A stretch of DNA of 38,705 nt from an uncultured Eubacterium sp. Its GTDB lineage: Bacteria > Bacillota > Clostridia > Lachnospirales > Lachnospiraceae. A program made the translations under genes and the position numbers. Under the pieces are notes generated by a model, which was not told where the DNA came from, did not search any database, and saw only the letters and a list, made by a program, of their open reading frames with translations. This document shows positions 32,212 to 38,705 of this stretch, piece after piece (the stretch's first letter is position 1; each line of letters opens with the position of its first letter). The stretch is taken from positions 1 to 38,705 of the forward strand of contig URYE01000017.1 of NCBI GenBank assembly GCA_900551945.1, read 5' to 3'.

Positions 32212-33618
32212 ATGAAAAAATTCATGGACAAAGATTTTTTACTTTCAACACCATCTGCACAGCATTTATTCCACGATTATGCTGAAAAGATGCCAATTCT
32301 TGACTACCACTGTCATATCAATCCAAAGGAAATAGCTGAAGACAGAAAGTTCGAAAACATCACACAGGTATGGCTTGGCGGTGACCATTATAAGTGGCGT
32401 CAGATGAGAACTAACGGCGTTGATGAAAAGTACATCACTGGTGATGCTACAGATAGAGAAAAGTTCCAGAAGTGGGCTGAAACTCTTGAAATGGCTATCG
32501 GTAACCCTCTTTATCATTGGAGTCACCTTGAACTTCAAAGATACTTCGGTTACACAGGTGTATTAAACGGTGATACAGCTGAAGAAGTTTGGAACCTTTG
32601 TAATGCTAAGTTACAGGAAGACTCTATGTCAGTTCGTAACCTTATCAAGCAGTCTAACGTTACATTAATATGTACAACAGACGACCCAGTTGACTCTCTT
32701 GAATGGCACAAGGTTCTTAAAGAAGACGATACTTTCGATGTACAGGTACTTCCAGCTTGGAGACCTGACAAGGCTATGAACATTGAAAAGCCTGAATATC
32801 TTGACTACCTTGCTACATTATCAGATGTAAGTGGAATTAAGGTTAATTCATTCGCTACATTAATGGATGCTTTAAAGAACAGAATGGAATTCTTTGATTC
32901 AATGGGTTGTTCAGTTTCTGACCATGCTCTCGAATATGTAATGTACAAGCCTTACACAGATGAAGAAATCGAAGCTATTTTTGCTAAGAGATTTGCTGGT
33001 GAAGCTATTACAACAGAAGAAATGAACAAGTTCAAGACAGCTTTCATGGTAGCTGTTGGTAAGGAATACAACAAGCTTAACTGGGTAATGCAGTTACACT
33101 ATGGTACAATTCGTGATAACAACACATTAAGATATAAGCAGTTAGGACCAGATACAGGTTATGATTGTATCAACACTTATGACTGTTCAGCAGAAATGGC
33201 ACAGTTCCTTAACGCATTAAACATCACAGATGAACTTCCAAAGACAATTATTTACTCTCTTAATCCATCTGTTAATGCTGCTATCGGAACAGTTCTTGGT
33301 TGCTTCCAAGATTCTAAGGCTGTTGGTAAAATTCAGCAGGGTTCAGCTTGGTGGTTCAATGACCACAAGGTAGGTATGACTAACCAGATGACATCACTTG
33401 CTAACTTAAGCCTTCTTGGTAATTTCATCGGTATGCTTACAGACTCAAGAAGCTTCTTATCTTACACAAGACATGAATACTTCAGAAGAATTATGTGTGA
33501 ACTTATCGGTGGCTGGGTTGAAAATGGTGAATATCCAGATGACGAAAAGGCTCTTAAGAAGATTGTTGAAGGTATCTCTTACAACAATGCTGTAAGATAC
33601 TTTGGTTTTGACCTTTAA
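32212..33618 (+). CDS. uxaC: Uronate isomerase
   Basis: The 468-residue enzyme isomerises D-galacturonate to tagaturonate and D-glucuronate to fructuronate, the first pathway step. Metal-binding DYHCHINPKEIAEDR near residue 25 is diagnostic of the amidohydrolase-fold UxaC family. TTDDPVDSLEWH, LPAWRPDKAMN, LHYGTIRDNN and TDSRSFLSYTRHEYFRR follow in order. Length is normal. TTAGGAGGATT gives a strong SD. Frequent AAC, TTC, AAG and CTT codons mark it as highly expressed. The palindrome at 33657-33736 may terminate it. Confidence 0.96.
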   Translation: MKKFMDKDFLLSTPSAQHLFHDYAEKMPILDYHCHINPKEIAEDRKFENITQVWLGGDHYKWRQMRTNGVDEKYITGDATDREKFQKWAETLEMAIGNPLYHWSHLELQRYFGYTGVLNGDTAEEVWNLCNAKLQEDSMSVRNLIKQSNVTLICTTDDPVDSLEWHKVLKEDDTFDVQVLPAWRPDKAMNIEKPEYLDYLATLSDVSGIKVNSFATLMDALKNRMEFFDSMGCSVSDHALEYVMYKPYTDEEIEAIFAKRFAGEAITTEEMNKFKTAFMVAVGKEYNKLNWVMQLHYGTIRDNNTLRYKQLGPDTGYDCINTYDCSAEMAQFLNALNITDELPKTIIYSLNPSVNAAIGTVLGCFQDSKAVGKIQQGSAWWFNDHKVGMTNQMTSLANLSLLGNFIGMLTDSRSFLSYTRHEYFRRIMCELIGGWVENGEYPDDEKALKKIVEGISYNNAVRYFGFDL

Positions 33619-33656
33619 TTAATACTGCCTAAGTAATTTAGGTACAATATAAAAAC

Positions 33657-33736
33657 GGACTGTTACACTAAGAAAAATATACACAATATATAATAATTAA
33701 TTATATATTGTATAGCTTACATTAGTGCTACAGTCC
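33657..33736. repeat. 80-bp palindromic element, copy P3 (GGACTGTTACACTAA end)
   Basis: GGACTGTTACACTAA and TTAGTGCTACAGTCC form the ends, with an inner TACACAATATATAAT arm pairing around TTAAT. The ends match those of P1 at 7369-7461 at most positions; the body is 13 bp shorter. It sits between convergent genes, with TTTTTATTTT after the right end, and would terminate uxaC. Confidence 0.6.
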
Positions 33737-33745
33737 ATTTTTATT

Positions 33746-34270
33746 TTATCTTTTCTTATTCTTATCGTCTAGCCTTTTATCAAGTATGTGCATTTTTCCT
33801 GACATTTCTTTTCTTGTTGGTCGTTCTCCCATATCTGAGACAAGCAATGCTTTACCTAAAGTCTTTGTCATCTTTGCCATACATTCAGGGCAATATCTTC
33901 CATATCGTATATCTGTACCACATGATTGACACTTTATGTACACATCTGAACCATCTGGGATTTCTACACGCCCCTGTCTTAAGAATTTATCAATAACTTC
34001 AACCTTAACACCTGTCGCATCAGATATAACTATCGCAGGTTGTGGACCATTTTTATCAAGATATTCTCTTACAAGCCCAAAATCAGATAAAGCCTTTTTA
34101 TGACAAGAAGGGCACTCAAACATCTCTCCATATATATACTTCATTGGAGTTCCACAATCTGGACATTTTTTAGCCATATCAAAGGTATATCTATAAGAAT
34201 TACCTACTTGCTGGTCTCTTAATTTTGTTAAAAATTCTACTTTACGTTTTTCATTTTTTTCTTTATTCAT
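33746..34270 (-). CDS. YvyF-like flagellar-operon protein with two zinc ribbons
   Basis: The 174-residue protein has zinc ribbon 1 (CPDCGTPMKY...FECPSC), a helix-turn-helix-like middle (FGLVREYLDKNGPQPAIVIS, DATGVKVEVIDKFLRQG) and zinc ribbon 2 (CQSCGTDIRYGRYCPEC), then a basic tail. This order matches the small flagellar-operon protein YvyF of Firmicutes, but is longer at both ends. The ATG at 34270 is preferred over a GTG 9 nt earlier; GAGGTGG precedes it. It starts 28 nt after the PilZ gene, so the pair is an operon, supporting a motility/surface role. Confidence 0.7.
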   Translation of the reverse strand: MNKEKNEKRKVEFLTKLRDQQVGNSYRYTFDMAKKCPDCGTPMKYIYGEMFECPSCHKKALSDFGLVREYLDKNGPQPAIVISDATGVKVEVIDKFLRQGRVEIPDGSDVYIKCQSCGTDIRYGRYCPECMAKMTKTLGKALLVSDMGERPTRKEMSGKMHILDKRLDDKNKKR

Positions 34271-34298
34271 TCTAGCCACCTCTTGTCCTATTAATAGT

Positions 34299-34937
34299 CT
34301 ATTTTTCTGTCTGAAGCATTTCTATTATATTTCTTTCCTTATTACTCATGTAACTATTAAAATTATCGCTTGTCTTAATCAGCTTGCAACCATATAATAC
34401 TTTACATTTAGAATATCCTGCTTTTCTTACTATAATTCCATATAAAGATATATCATATCCATTGTCAGTAAATATTACTTTTACATCTGTATTGATAGTA
34501 TCTGATATATCTTTATCAATAAGAATTGAAAAACCTGTCTTACTAATATCTTTTACTTCTCCTACTTGTATTTGTGTATCATTGCACATTTTCGCAACAC
34601 AATTAACCATTATATCAAGACGATAAGTTGAGCGTCTATTATATTCAACTCCATCTTGTGTCTGTGATACTTTATATAACTTTTTTGAATTATATAAAAT
34701 AGTTTTGCAATTTACTGCTTTCCATATAATAGGCAATTTATTTTTTTGCTTATATATAATATTAACTCTTATATCTGAGCCATCAAATTTAAACACCCTA
34801 CCATTAACACAAACTGGTGACAATAATATACTACTGTCATTACTTCCCAAAACTTTACCCTCAAATTCAAAAAGATTTTTCTTAAGCTGTATCTGGTATA
34901 TTATATTACTGCCATTATTTAACTCTGTTAAATTCAT
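34299..34937 (-). CDS. PilZ-domain c-di-GMP-binding protein (YcgR-like)
   Basis: The 212-residue cytoplasmic protein has an N-terminal beta domain (1-95) like the YcgR flagellar-brake N-terminus. The PilZ domain keeps both binding motifs: RSTYR (Arg102-x3-Arg106) and DISKTG (Asp130-x-Ser132-x2-Gly135). It should bind c-di-GMP and tune motility or surface traits. GGAG lies 7 nt before the ATG. It is in one unit with the YvyF-like gene. An EAL phosphodiesterase 1.3 kb away could set the local c-di-GMP level. Confidence 0.82.
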   Translation of the reverse strand: MNLTELNNGSNIIYQIQLKKNLFEFEGKVLGSNDSSILLSPVCVNGRVFKFDGSDIRVNIIYKQKNKLPIIWKAVNCKTILYNSKKLYKVSQTQDGVEYNRRSTYRLDIMVNCVAKMCNDTQIQVGEVKDISKTGFSILIDKDISDTINTDVKVIFTDNGYDISLYGIIVRKAGYSKCKVLYGCKLIKTSDNFNSYMSNKERNIIEMLQTEK

Positions 34938-35103
34938 TCTTTCGCTCCATACCCTTTATAAATGAAAAATAGATAATTTTGTATATAATTATTTTAACAT
35001 ATTTCCATAAAACTTGCTATAAGAAATCATCTTTTATATATATAATACACAACAATTATATCTTATTATTACTTTGAGTTTATAAAAAATACCTTTAAAA
35101 TGA

Positions 35104-35146
35104 ATAAGTAGTCAAGCAGATATGAACACTCTGCTTGACTACTTAT
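35104..35146. terminator. 17-bp stem terminator downstream of yebC
   Basis: ATAAGTAGTCAAGCAGA (35104-35120) pairs perfectly with 35130-35146 around a 9-nt loop. T-rich flanks lie on both sides, but no long T-run. Confidence 0.65.
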
Positions 35147-35241
35147 TTTATAACATATGCACTATTTTTGATATGAGTAAAAATCTTACTTATTGCTTTA
35201 TGCAATAAACAAAATTAACTTACTTTATAACTTTAGAATAA

Positions 35242-35985
35242 TTATTCTTCATCTTCGTCTGGTTCATTCCAGTTATGATATACATTCTGTACATCGTCTT
35301 CATCATCAAGAAGTGATAATATTCTATTCATACTCTTAATATCACCCTCATCTGTAAGGTCAACCCAAGTCTGTGGTATCATTGTAACTTCTGCTGAAGC
35401 AAATGTAATTCCTTCATTAGTAAGAGCTTCATTGACAGCATCAAAATCTTCTGGTGCTGTTGTAACTTCGTAGCTATCATCCTCTTCTGAGAAATCTTCT
35501 GCTCCGGCATCAAGTGCTAACATCATAAGTTCGTCAGCATCTTTATCACAATCTTCCTTTGCAATAATAATCTGACCCTTTTTATCAAACATAAATGATA
35601 CACAACCCGGTGTTCCTACGTTACCATTTCCCTTAGTAAAAGCATTTCTTATGTTAGAAGCTGCTCTATTACGGTTATCTGTAAGTGCTTCAACGATAAT
35701 AGCAGTTCCATTAGGGCCATATCCTTCATATGTAACAGCTTCAAGCGCTGCTGTATCAGAGTTAGCAGCTTTCTTTATACTTCTATCAATAGTATCATTA
35801 GGCATGTTATTAGCCTTAGCTTTAGCAACAACCTGTCTTAACTTACTGTTGTTATTTATATCTGGGCCGCCTTCTTTAACTGCAACGAGAATTTCCTTTC
35901 CAAGTCTTGTAAAAATCTTACCCTTAGCTGAATCGTTCTTTTCTTTCTTAGCCTTAATATTGGCAAATTTTGAATGTCCTGACAT
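35242..35985 (-). CDS. yebC: YebC/PmpR-family protein
   Basis: The 247-residue protein begins with the family signature [20 protein letters not shown], followed by [12 protein letters not shown] and [20 protein letters not shown]. The C-terminal domain ends in an acidic tail (NEPDEDEE). Family members have been described as transcription regulators and as factors helping ribosomes through difficult sequences; sequence alone does not choose. The length is typical. It is monocistronic. The ATG has no canonical SD and is preceded by the shared SD-plus-hairpin leader. Confidence 0.93.
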   Translation of the reverse strand: MSGHSKFANIKAKKEKNDSAKGKIFTRLGKEILVAVKEGGPDINNNSKLRQVVAKAKANNMPNDTIDRSIKKAANSDTAALEAVTYEGYGPNGTAIIVEALTDNRNRAASNIRNAFTKGNGNVGTPGCVSFMFDKKGQIIIAKEDCDKDADELMMLALDAGAEDFSEEDDSYEVTTAPEDFDAVNEALTNEGITFASAEVTMIPQTWVDLTDEGDIKSMNRILSLLDDEDDVQNVYHNWNEPDEDEE

Positions 35986-35999
35986 TATCTTAATCCACA

Positions 36000-36025
36000 G
36001 CTAAAATATTAGCTTTTCCTTTCAT
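36000..36025 (-). promoter_or_regulatory. SD-plus-hairpin leader of yebC
   Basis: ATGAAAGGAAAAGCTA (36010-36025) overlaps a compact hairpin GCTAA-TATT-TTAGC (36000-36013), then 14 nt to the ATG. The gap 36026-36276 holds a TATGTATAC/GTATACATA-like stretch near 36041-36060 but no gene. Confidence 0.45.
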
Positions 36026-36276
36026 AAATTACTTAAATGCTTATGTATACTTTATACATGTATTCCACTCTATATAAAGCGCTAAAAATTATTGTACCAC
36101 CAAACACCAAATAATACAACCCAATCTCAGCAAATTTGAATATAAAAACTCAATATATTCTATAAAATATTAATATTATATAAGAAAATAAACTACCATT
36201 TAAAGAATAATTCTATATTTGAATGACAGCGATAAAAATACTTGTTTGACGATAGTATATAAATATTAATTGACCT

Positions 36277-37638
36277 TTAATACTCACTATCAAGAAGCTT
36301 ATCAAAATCTTTTATTGGTATAGGCTTATAATACAAAAAACCTTGAGCTTTATCACAACCATAACTTTGAAGAAGCTTTGCCTGCTTTTCAGTTTCAACG
36401 CCCTCAGCAATTATATCAAGTTCCAATTCATTAATCATATTAATAATATTGCGAATTACAATCTGACTTTTTTTATTTTCAATATCACTTAAAAATTCTC
36501 TGTCAATCTTAACTTCATCAACAGGTTCAGCCTTTAACATATTAAGTGAAGAATAACCTGCTCCAAAATCATCCATTACAAACTTAAATCCACGATTTTG
36601 AAGTTTGGCAACCTTGTCATAAAAATTCATCTCATTATTAATAAACATACTTTCGGTAACTTCTAATGGAACATATTCTGGTGAAATATTGTATTTTGTA
36701 ATATATTCCTCTAAGGTTTCAACAAATTTAGAATTATACACATGCACTCTTGATACATTAAGAGATATTGGAACAACTCTTTTTTCTTGCTTTATTCTCT
36801 TTCCAATATTTTCTATAACCTTGCGCCATACAAATGTATCAACATCAACTATATGACCGCTTTTTTCAAGAACTGGTATAAACTTATCAGGTCCTATAAA
36901 ACCATTGCTAGGGTGAACCCAACGCACTAATGCTTCTCCACCTACAATCTTACCACTTTTCATATTAACCTTAGGTTGTACATATACTTTAATATTTTCA
37001 TTTTCTAATGCGTCTTCTATTTCATTTTGTATTCTACGCTCGTACATAAGCTGGTCTCTTAATTTGTCATCATAAAAAGCATAATATGTAAATACTTTAC
37101 CCTTAATCCTTTGCATTGCAAGGTCAGCATAATCACACATAAGGCTTATATCCATATCATCTTTAGATATACATATACCAAATGCTGGAAATGCTTTGCA
37201 TGACAATGGATAAATGTCAATTTCTTTCTTAATATCTGTAACAATATCTACTAATTCCTGCTTATCATTAAATGGAACACACATTACAAATATATCTGCT
37301 CTTAAATGCCCAACTACAGTAACATCACTTTCATATTTTCTAAAACAGTCAGCTATATACTTAAGCATATCATCTCCGGCTTCTCTCCCACAAAACTCAT
37401 TAACTGTCTTAAAGCTGTATATATCCATTCTTATTACTGCATAGTTCAAATCTTTTCTACTTCGCATAAGTTCATTAGCAATATAAAAGAAAGGCTTTAT
37501 TCCATAAAGATTAGTTAATGTAACTTTATCTTTATTTGCATTTCCTACTGCCATTTTTTTCAATGAATATAAATAAAGTTCTTTTTTTCCATCTTCTGTC
37601 ATCATCGGCGACGCTTCTTTTGTCGTACTCTTCCCCAT
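36277..37638 (-). CDS. c-di-GMP phosphodiesterase (EAL) with degenerate GGDEF domain
   Basis: The 453-residue protein has a GGDEF-like domain (about 40-190). Its active-site loop reads GHLRADIF instead of GGDEF, so no cyclase activity is expected. The EAL domain (about 205-450) keeps the catalytic set: EALVRW, SLNVS, PLEVTES, MDDFGAGYSSL, VKIDREF, IIAEGVET and KAQGFLYYKP. No membrane helix or sensor domain precedes it. It should hydrolyse c-di-GMP in the cytoplasm. The ATG at 37638 has AGAGGTG 7 nt upstream; a longer frame from 37662 uses TTG. It opposes no neighbour and stands alone. Confidence 0.9.
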   Translation of the reverse strand: MGKSTTKEASPMMTEDGKKELYLYSLKKMAVGNANKDKVTLTNLYGIKPFFYIANELMRSRKDLNYAVIRMDIYSFKTVNEFCGREAGDDMLKYIADCFRKYESDVTVVGHLRADIFVMCVPFNDKQELVDIVTDIKKEIDIYPLSCKAFPAFGICISKDDMDISLMCDYADLAMQRIKGKVFTYYAFYDDKLRDQLMYERRIQNEIEDALENENIKVYVQPKVNMKSGKIVGGEALVRWVHPSNGFIGPDKFIPVLEKSGHIVDVDTFVWRKVIENIGKRIKQEKRVVPISLNVSRVHVYNSKFVETLEEYITKYNISPEYVPLEVTESMFINNEMNFYDKVAKLQNRGFKFVMDDFGAGYSSLNMLKAEPVDEVKIDREFLSDIENKKSQIVIRNIINMINELELDIIAEGVETEKQAKLLQSYGCDKAQGFLYYKPIPIKDFDKLLDSEY

Positions 37639-37931
37639 ATTCCGCACCTCTTTTCTCGCCAACGATAGAAAGTGCCTATTACACTTCCTATTGTCCTAAA
37701 TATATGATTGTTCACGCCTCTATAAACGATTAGCCTCGTCTACACTGAATAATCTTGTATTATTCTACCACATATCACACTAAAAATAAAGTATTGATAT
37801 TATTTTCCTAACGTATCTAAAACTATCTTTCTTAATAGAAAGCCTCTTGTTTCGTATTTTACACCTAAAAATTCTCGTAAGATAACAGTAATATATAAAC
37901 AACTATAATAAACCTAATTTTTATTTAAAAT
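37639..37931. other. Intergenic stretch with a solo arm of the 150-bp hairpin element
   Basis: Positions 37876-37900 match 4237-4261 in 23 of 25 bases (CGTAAGATA..CAGTA..), including 5 bp outside the hairpin arm. The matching right arm is absent, so this looks like a decayed or partial copy. The rest of the stretch shows no gene. Confidence 0.4.
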
Positions 37932-37973
37932 AAAAAAATCCCCACTTATATTACATAAAGTAACAAGTGAGGA
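37932..37973 (-). terminator. Terminator directly after the truncated chemoreceptor
   Basis: TCCCCACTT (37939-37947) and AAGTGAGGA (37965-37973) pair with one mismatch. On the minus strand TTTTTTTATTTT follows. The stem starts 16 nt past the stop codon. Confidence 0.8.
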
Positions 37974-37989
37974 AAAAGATTTATTATAA

Positions 37990-38705
37990 CTACTTAATAT
38001 TAGCTTTGATCTTTTCAATCATTTCACTTGTCATCTGACCTGTTACACTCTGACTGTCAATTGCTGACTTTTCAAGACCTTCTGCCCTTTCCTGCATTGT
38101 CTGGGCATATTTCATGATCGAATCGCTCTTCTCGGCAAATGCTGAAATGTTTGTTCCAACTGCTTCGACTTTGTCTTCTACATTCGAAATAGTTGCTGCC
38201 ACTTCTTCCATAGAAGCTGCAAGCTGTTCCATTACTTCAGACACATCGCTTGAATTTACATTCGCATTGCCAACACTTTCCGTCACATTAGCAATGGCCT
38301 GATCCAAGTTGACAGATTCATCTGAAATATCACCGATAACACTCTGTAATGTTTCTAACATAGAGTTGATACCCATAACGAGCTGACCAACTTCATCTTT
38401 TGTGCGAACCGGAATTCTTTCACCAAGATCACACTGGTTATTCTCTATTTTCTTGATAATATTGCGCAAACGTTTGATAGAACGCTTCGTCGGTGTAACG
38501 ATCGTGATATAGCATGAAATGATTGCAATAATACTGATCACAATTGAAATAACAATCAATGCATTATTCATACTGATCGAATTATCAAATGTCTTTGATT
38601 GTTCCTGAGCTGACCTCTGAGCTGACTTCTGACGATTACTGATCAGATTATCAATGATACCTTCCATCTCAGATTCAACATCTGAAATATCACCATTTGC
38701 TAACT
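37990..38705 (-). CDS. Methyl-accepting chemotaxis protein lacking the signalling tip (N-terminus outside window)
   Basis: The frame enters from the right edge and continues through the end of a sensor region, a membrane helix (ALIVISIVISIIAIISCYIT), a HAMP domain (TPTKRSIKRLRNIIKKIENN...DEVGQLVMGIN) and the first part of the cytoplasmic coiled coil (VMEQLAASMEEVAATISNVE). It stops at KIKANIK before the highly conserved hairpin tip where CheA and CheW bind. Normal receptors have at least 100 more residues. The terminator directly follows. Codon use is richer in C and G (ATC, GAC, CTG) than neighbours, hinting at a different origin or expression level. It may be a remnant or a receptor that cannot signal alone. 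Confidence 0.8.
   Translation of the reverse strand, partial: LANGDISDVESEMEGIIDNLISNRQKSAQRSAQEQSKTFDNSISMNNALIVISIVISIIAIISCYITIVTPTKRSIKRLRNIIKKIENNQCDLGERIPVRTKDEVGQLVMGINSMLETLQSVIGDISDESVNLDQAIANVTESVGNANVNSSDVSEVMEQLAASMEEVAATISNVEDKVEAVGTNISAFAEKSDSIMKYAQTMQERAEGLEKSAIDSQSVTGQMTSEMIEKIKANIK

Noticed and set aside
1..38705. CRISPR array, tRNA, rRNA, integrase or phage module
   Set aside because: No regular spacer-repeat array, cloverleaf, rRNA segment or recombinase motif was found on either strand.

Overview
The window is AT-rich DNA with AT-ending codons, strong Shine-Dalgarno (SD) sites and most genes on the minus strand. The gene set suggests a Gram-positive gut anaerobe of the Lachnospiraceae: an NfnAB-type transhydrogenase, a biotin-dependent Na+-pump decarboxylase, a complete hexuronate pathway as expected in a pectin user, and motility/c-di-GMP genes. 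A Lachnospira ([Eubacterium] eligens)-like source is my inference; no rRNA or tRNA is present to prove it.

Layout. 1-3.9 kb: two tandem old-yellow-enzyme/FAD oxidoreductases (the first cut by the window edge) behind a promoter with an operator-like dyad. 4.2-7.2 kb: a long hairpin element, a diverged ThyX-like protein, an orphan NfnB/GltD-like oxidoreductase and a small unknown protein with a possible sigma-28 promoter. 7.6-13.3 kb: a five-gene cluster (carboxyltransferase, OadG, biotin carrier, OadB, OadA-type carboxyltransferase). 13.5-15.3 kb: thiN and an unknown membrane protein. 15.5-17.9 kb: nfnB and nfnA. 18-24 kb: a TPR/chitobiase-like membrane protein, a candidate small RNA and a 1274-residue secreted Ig-like (Big_2) protein. 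24.5-33.6 kb: the hexuronate locus kdgA, kdgK, uxaA, uxaB (minus) opposite a LacI-type regulator and uxaC (plus). 33.7-38.7 kb: a zinc-ribbon YvyF-like protein, a PilZ protein, YebC, an EAL phosphodiesterase and a chemoreceptor that lacks its signalling tip.

How the genes work together. UxaC, UxaB, UxaA, KdgK and KdgA form the complete route from galacturonate to pyruvate plus glyceraldehyde-3-phosphate. Two copies of a 14-bp palindrome flank the divergent regulator/uxaB region. The decarboxylase cluster pairs an acyl-CoA-type and a keto-acid-type carboxyltransferase with one biotin carrier and one Na+ pump, so it could act on pyruvate/oxaloacetate downstream of that pathway. NfnAB balances ferredoxin, NADH and NADPH.

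The least ordinary signals are non-coding. Six genes share a leader in which an SD-like box (usually ATGAAAGGAAAAGCTA) is separated from the start codon by a GCTA/TAGC-closed hairpin, while the start codon itself has little or no SD. Three families of dispersed palindromic repeats occur: an approximately 100-bp two-hairpin element (five copies), an 80-93-bp palindrome with GGRCTGT-type ends (three copies), and a 150-bp hairpin with one solo arm elsewhere. There is also a long structured leader before the LacI regulator and a C-rich candidate small RNA. Functions given to these are inference.
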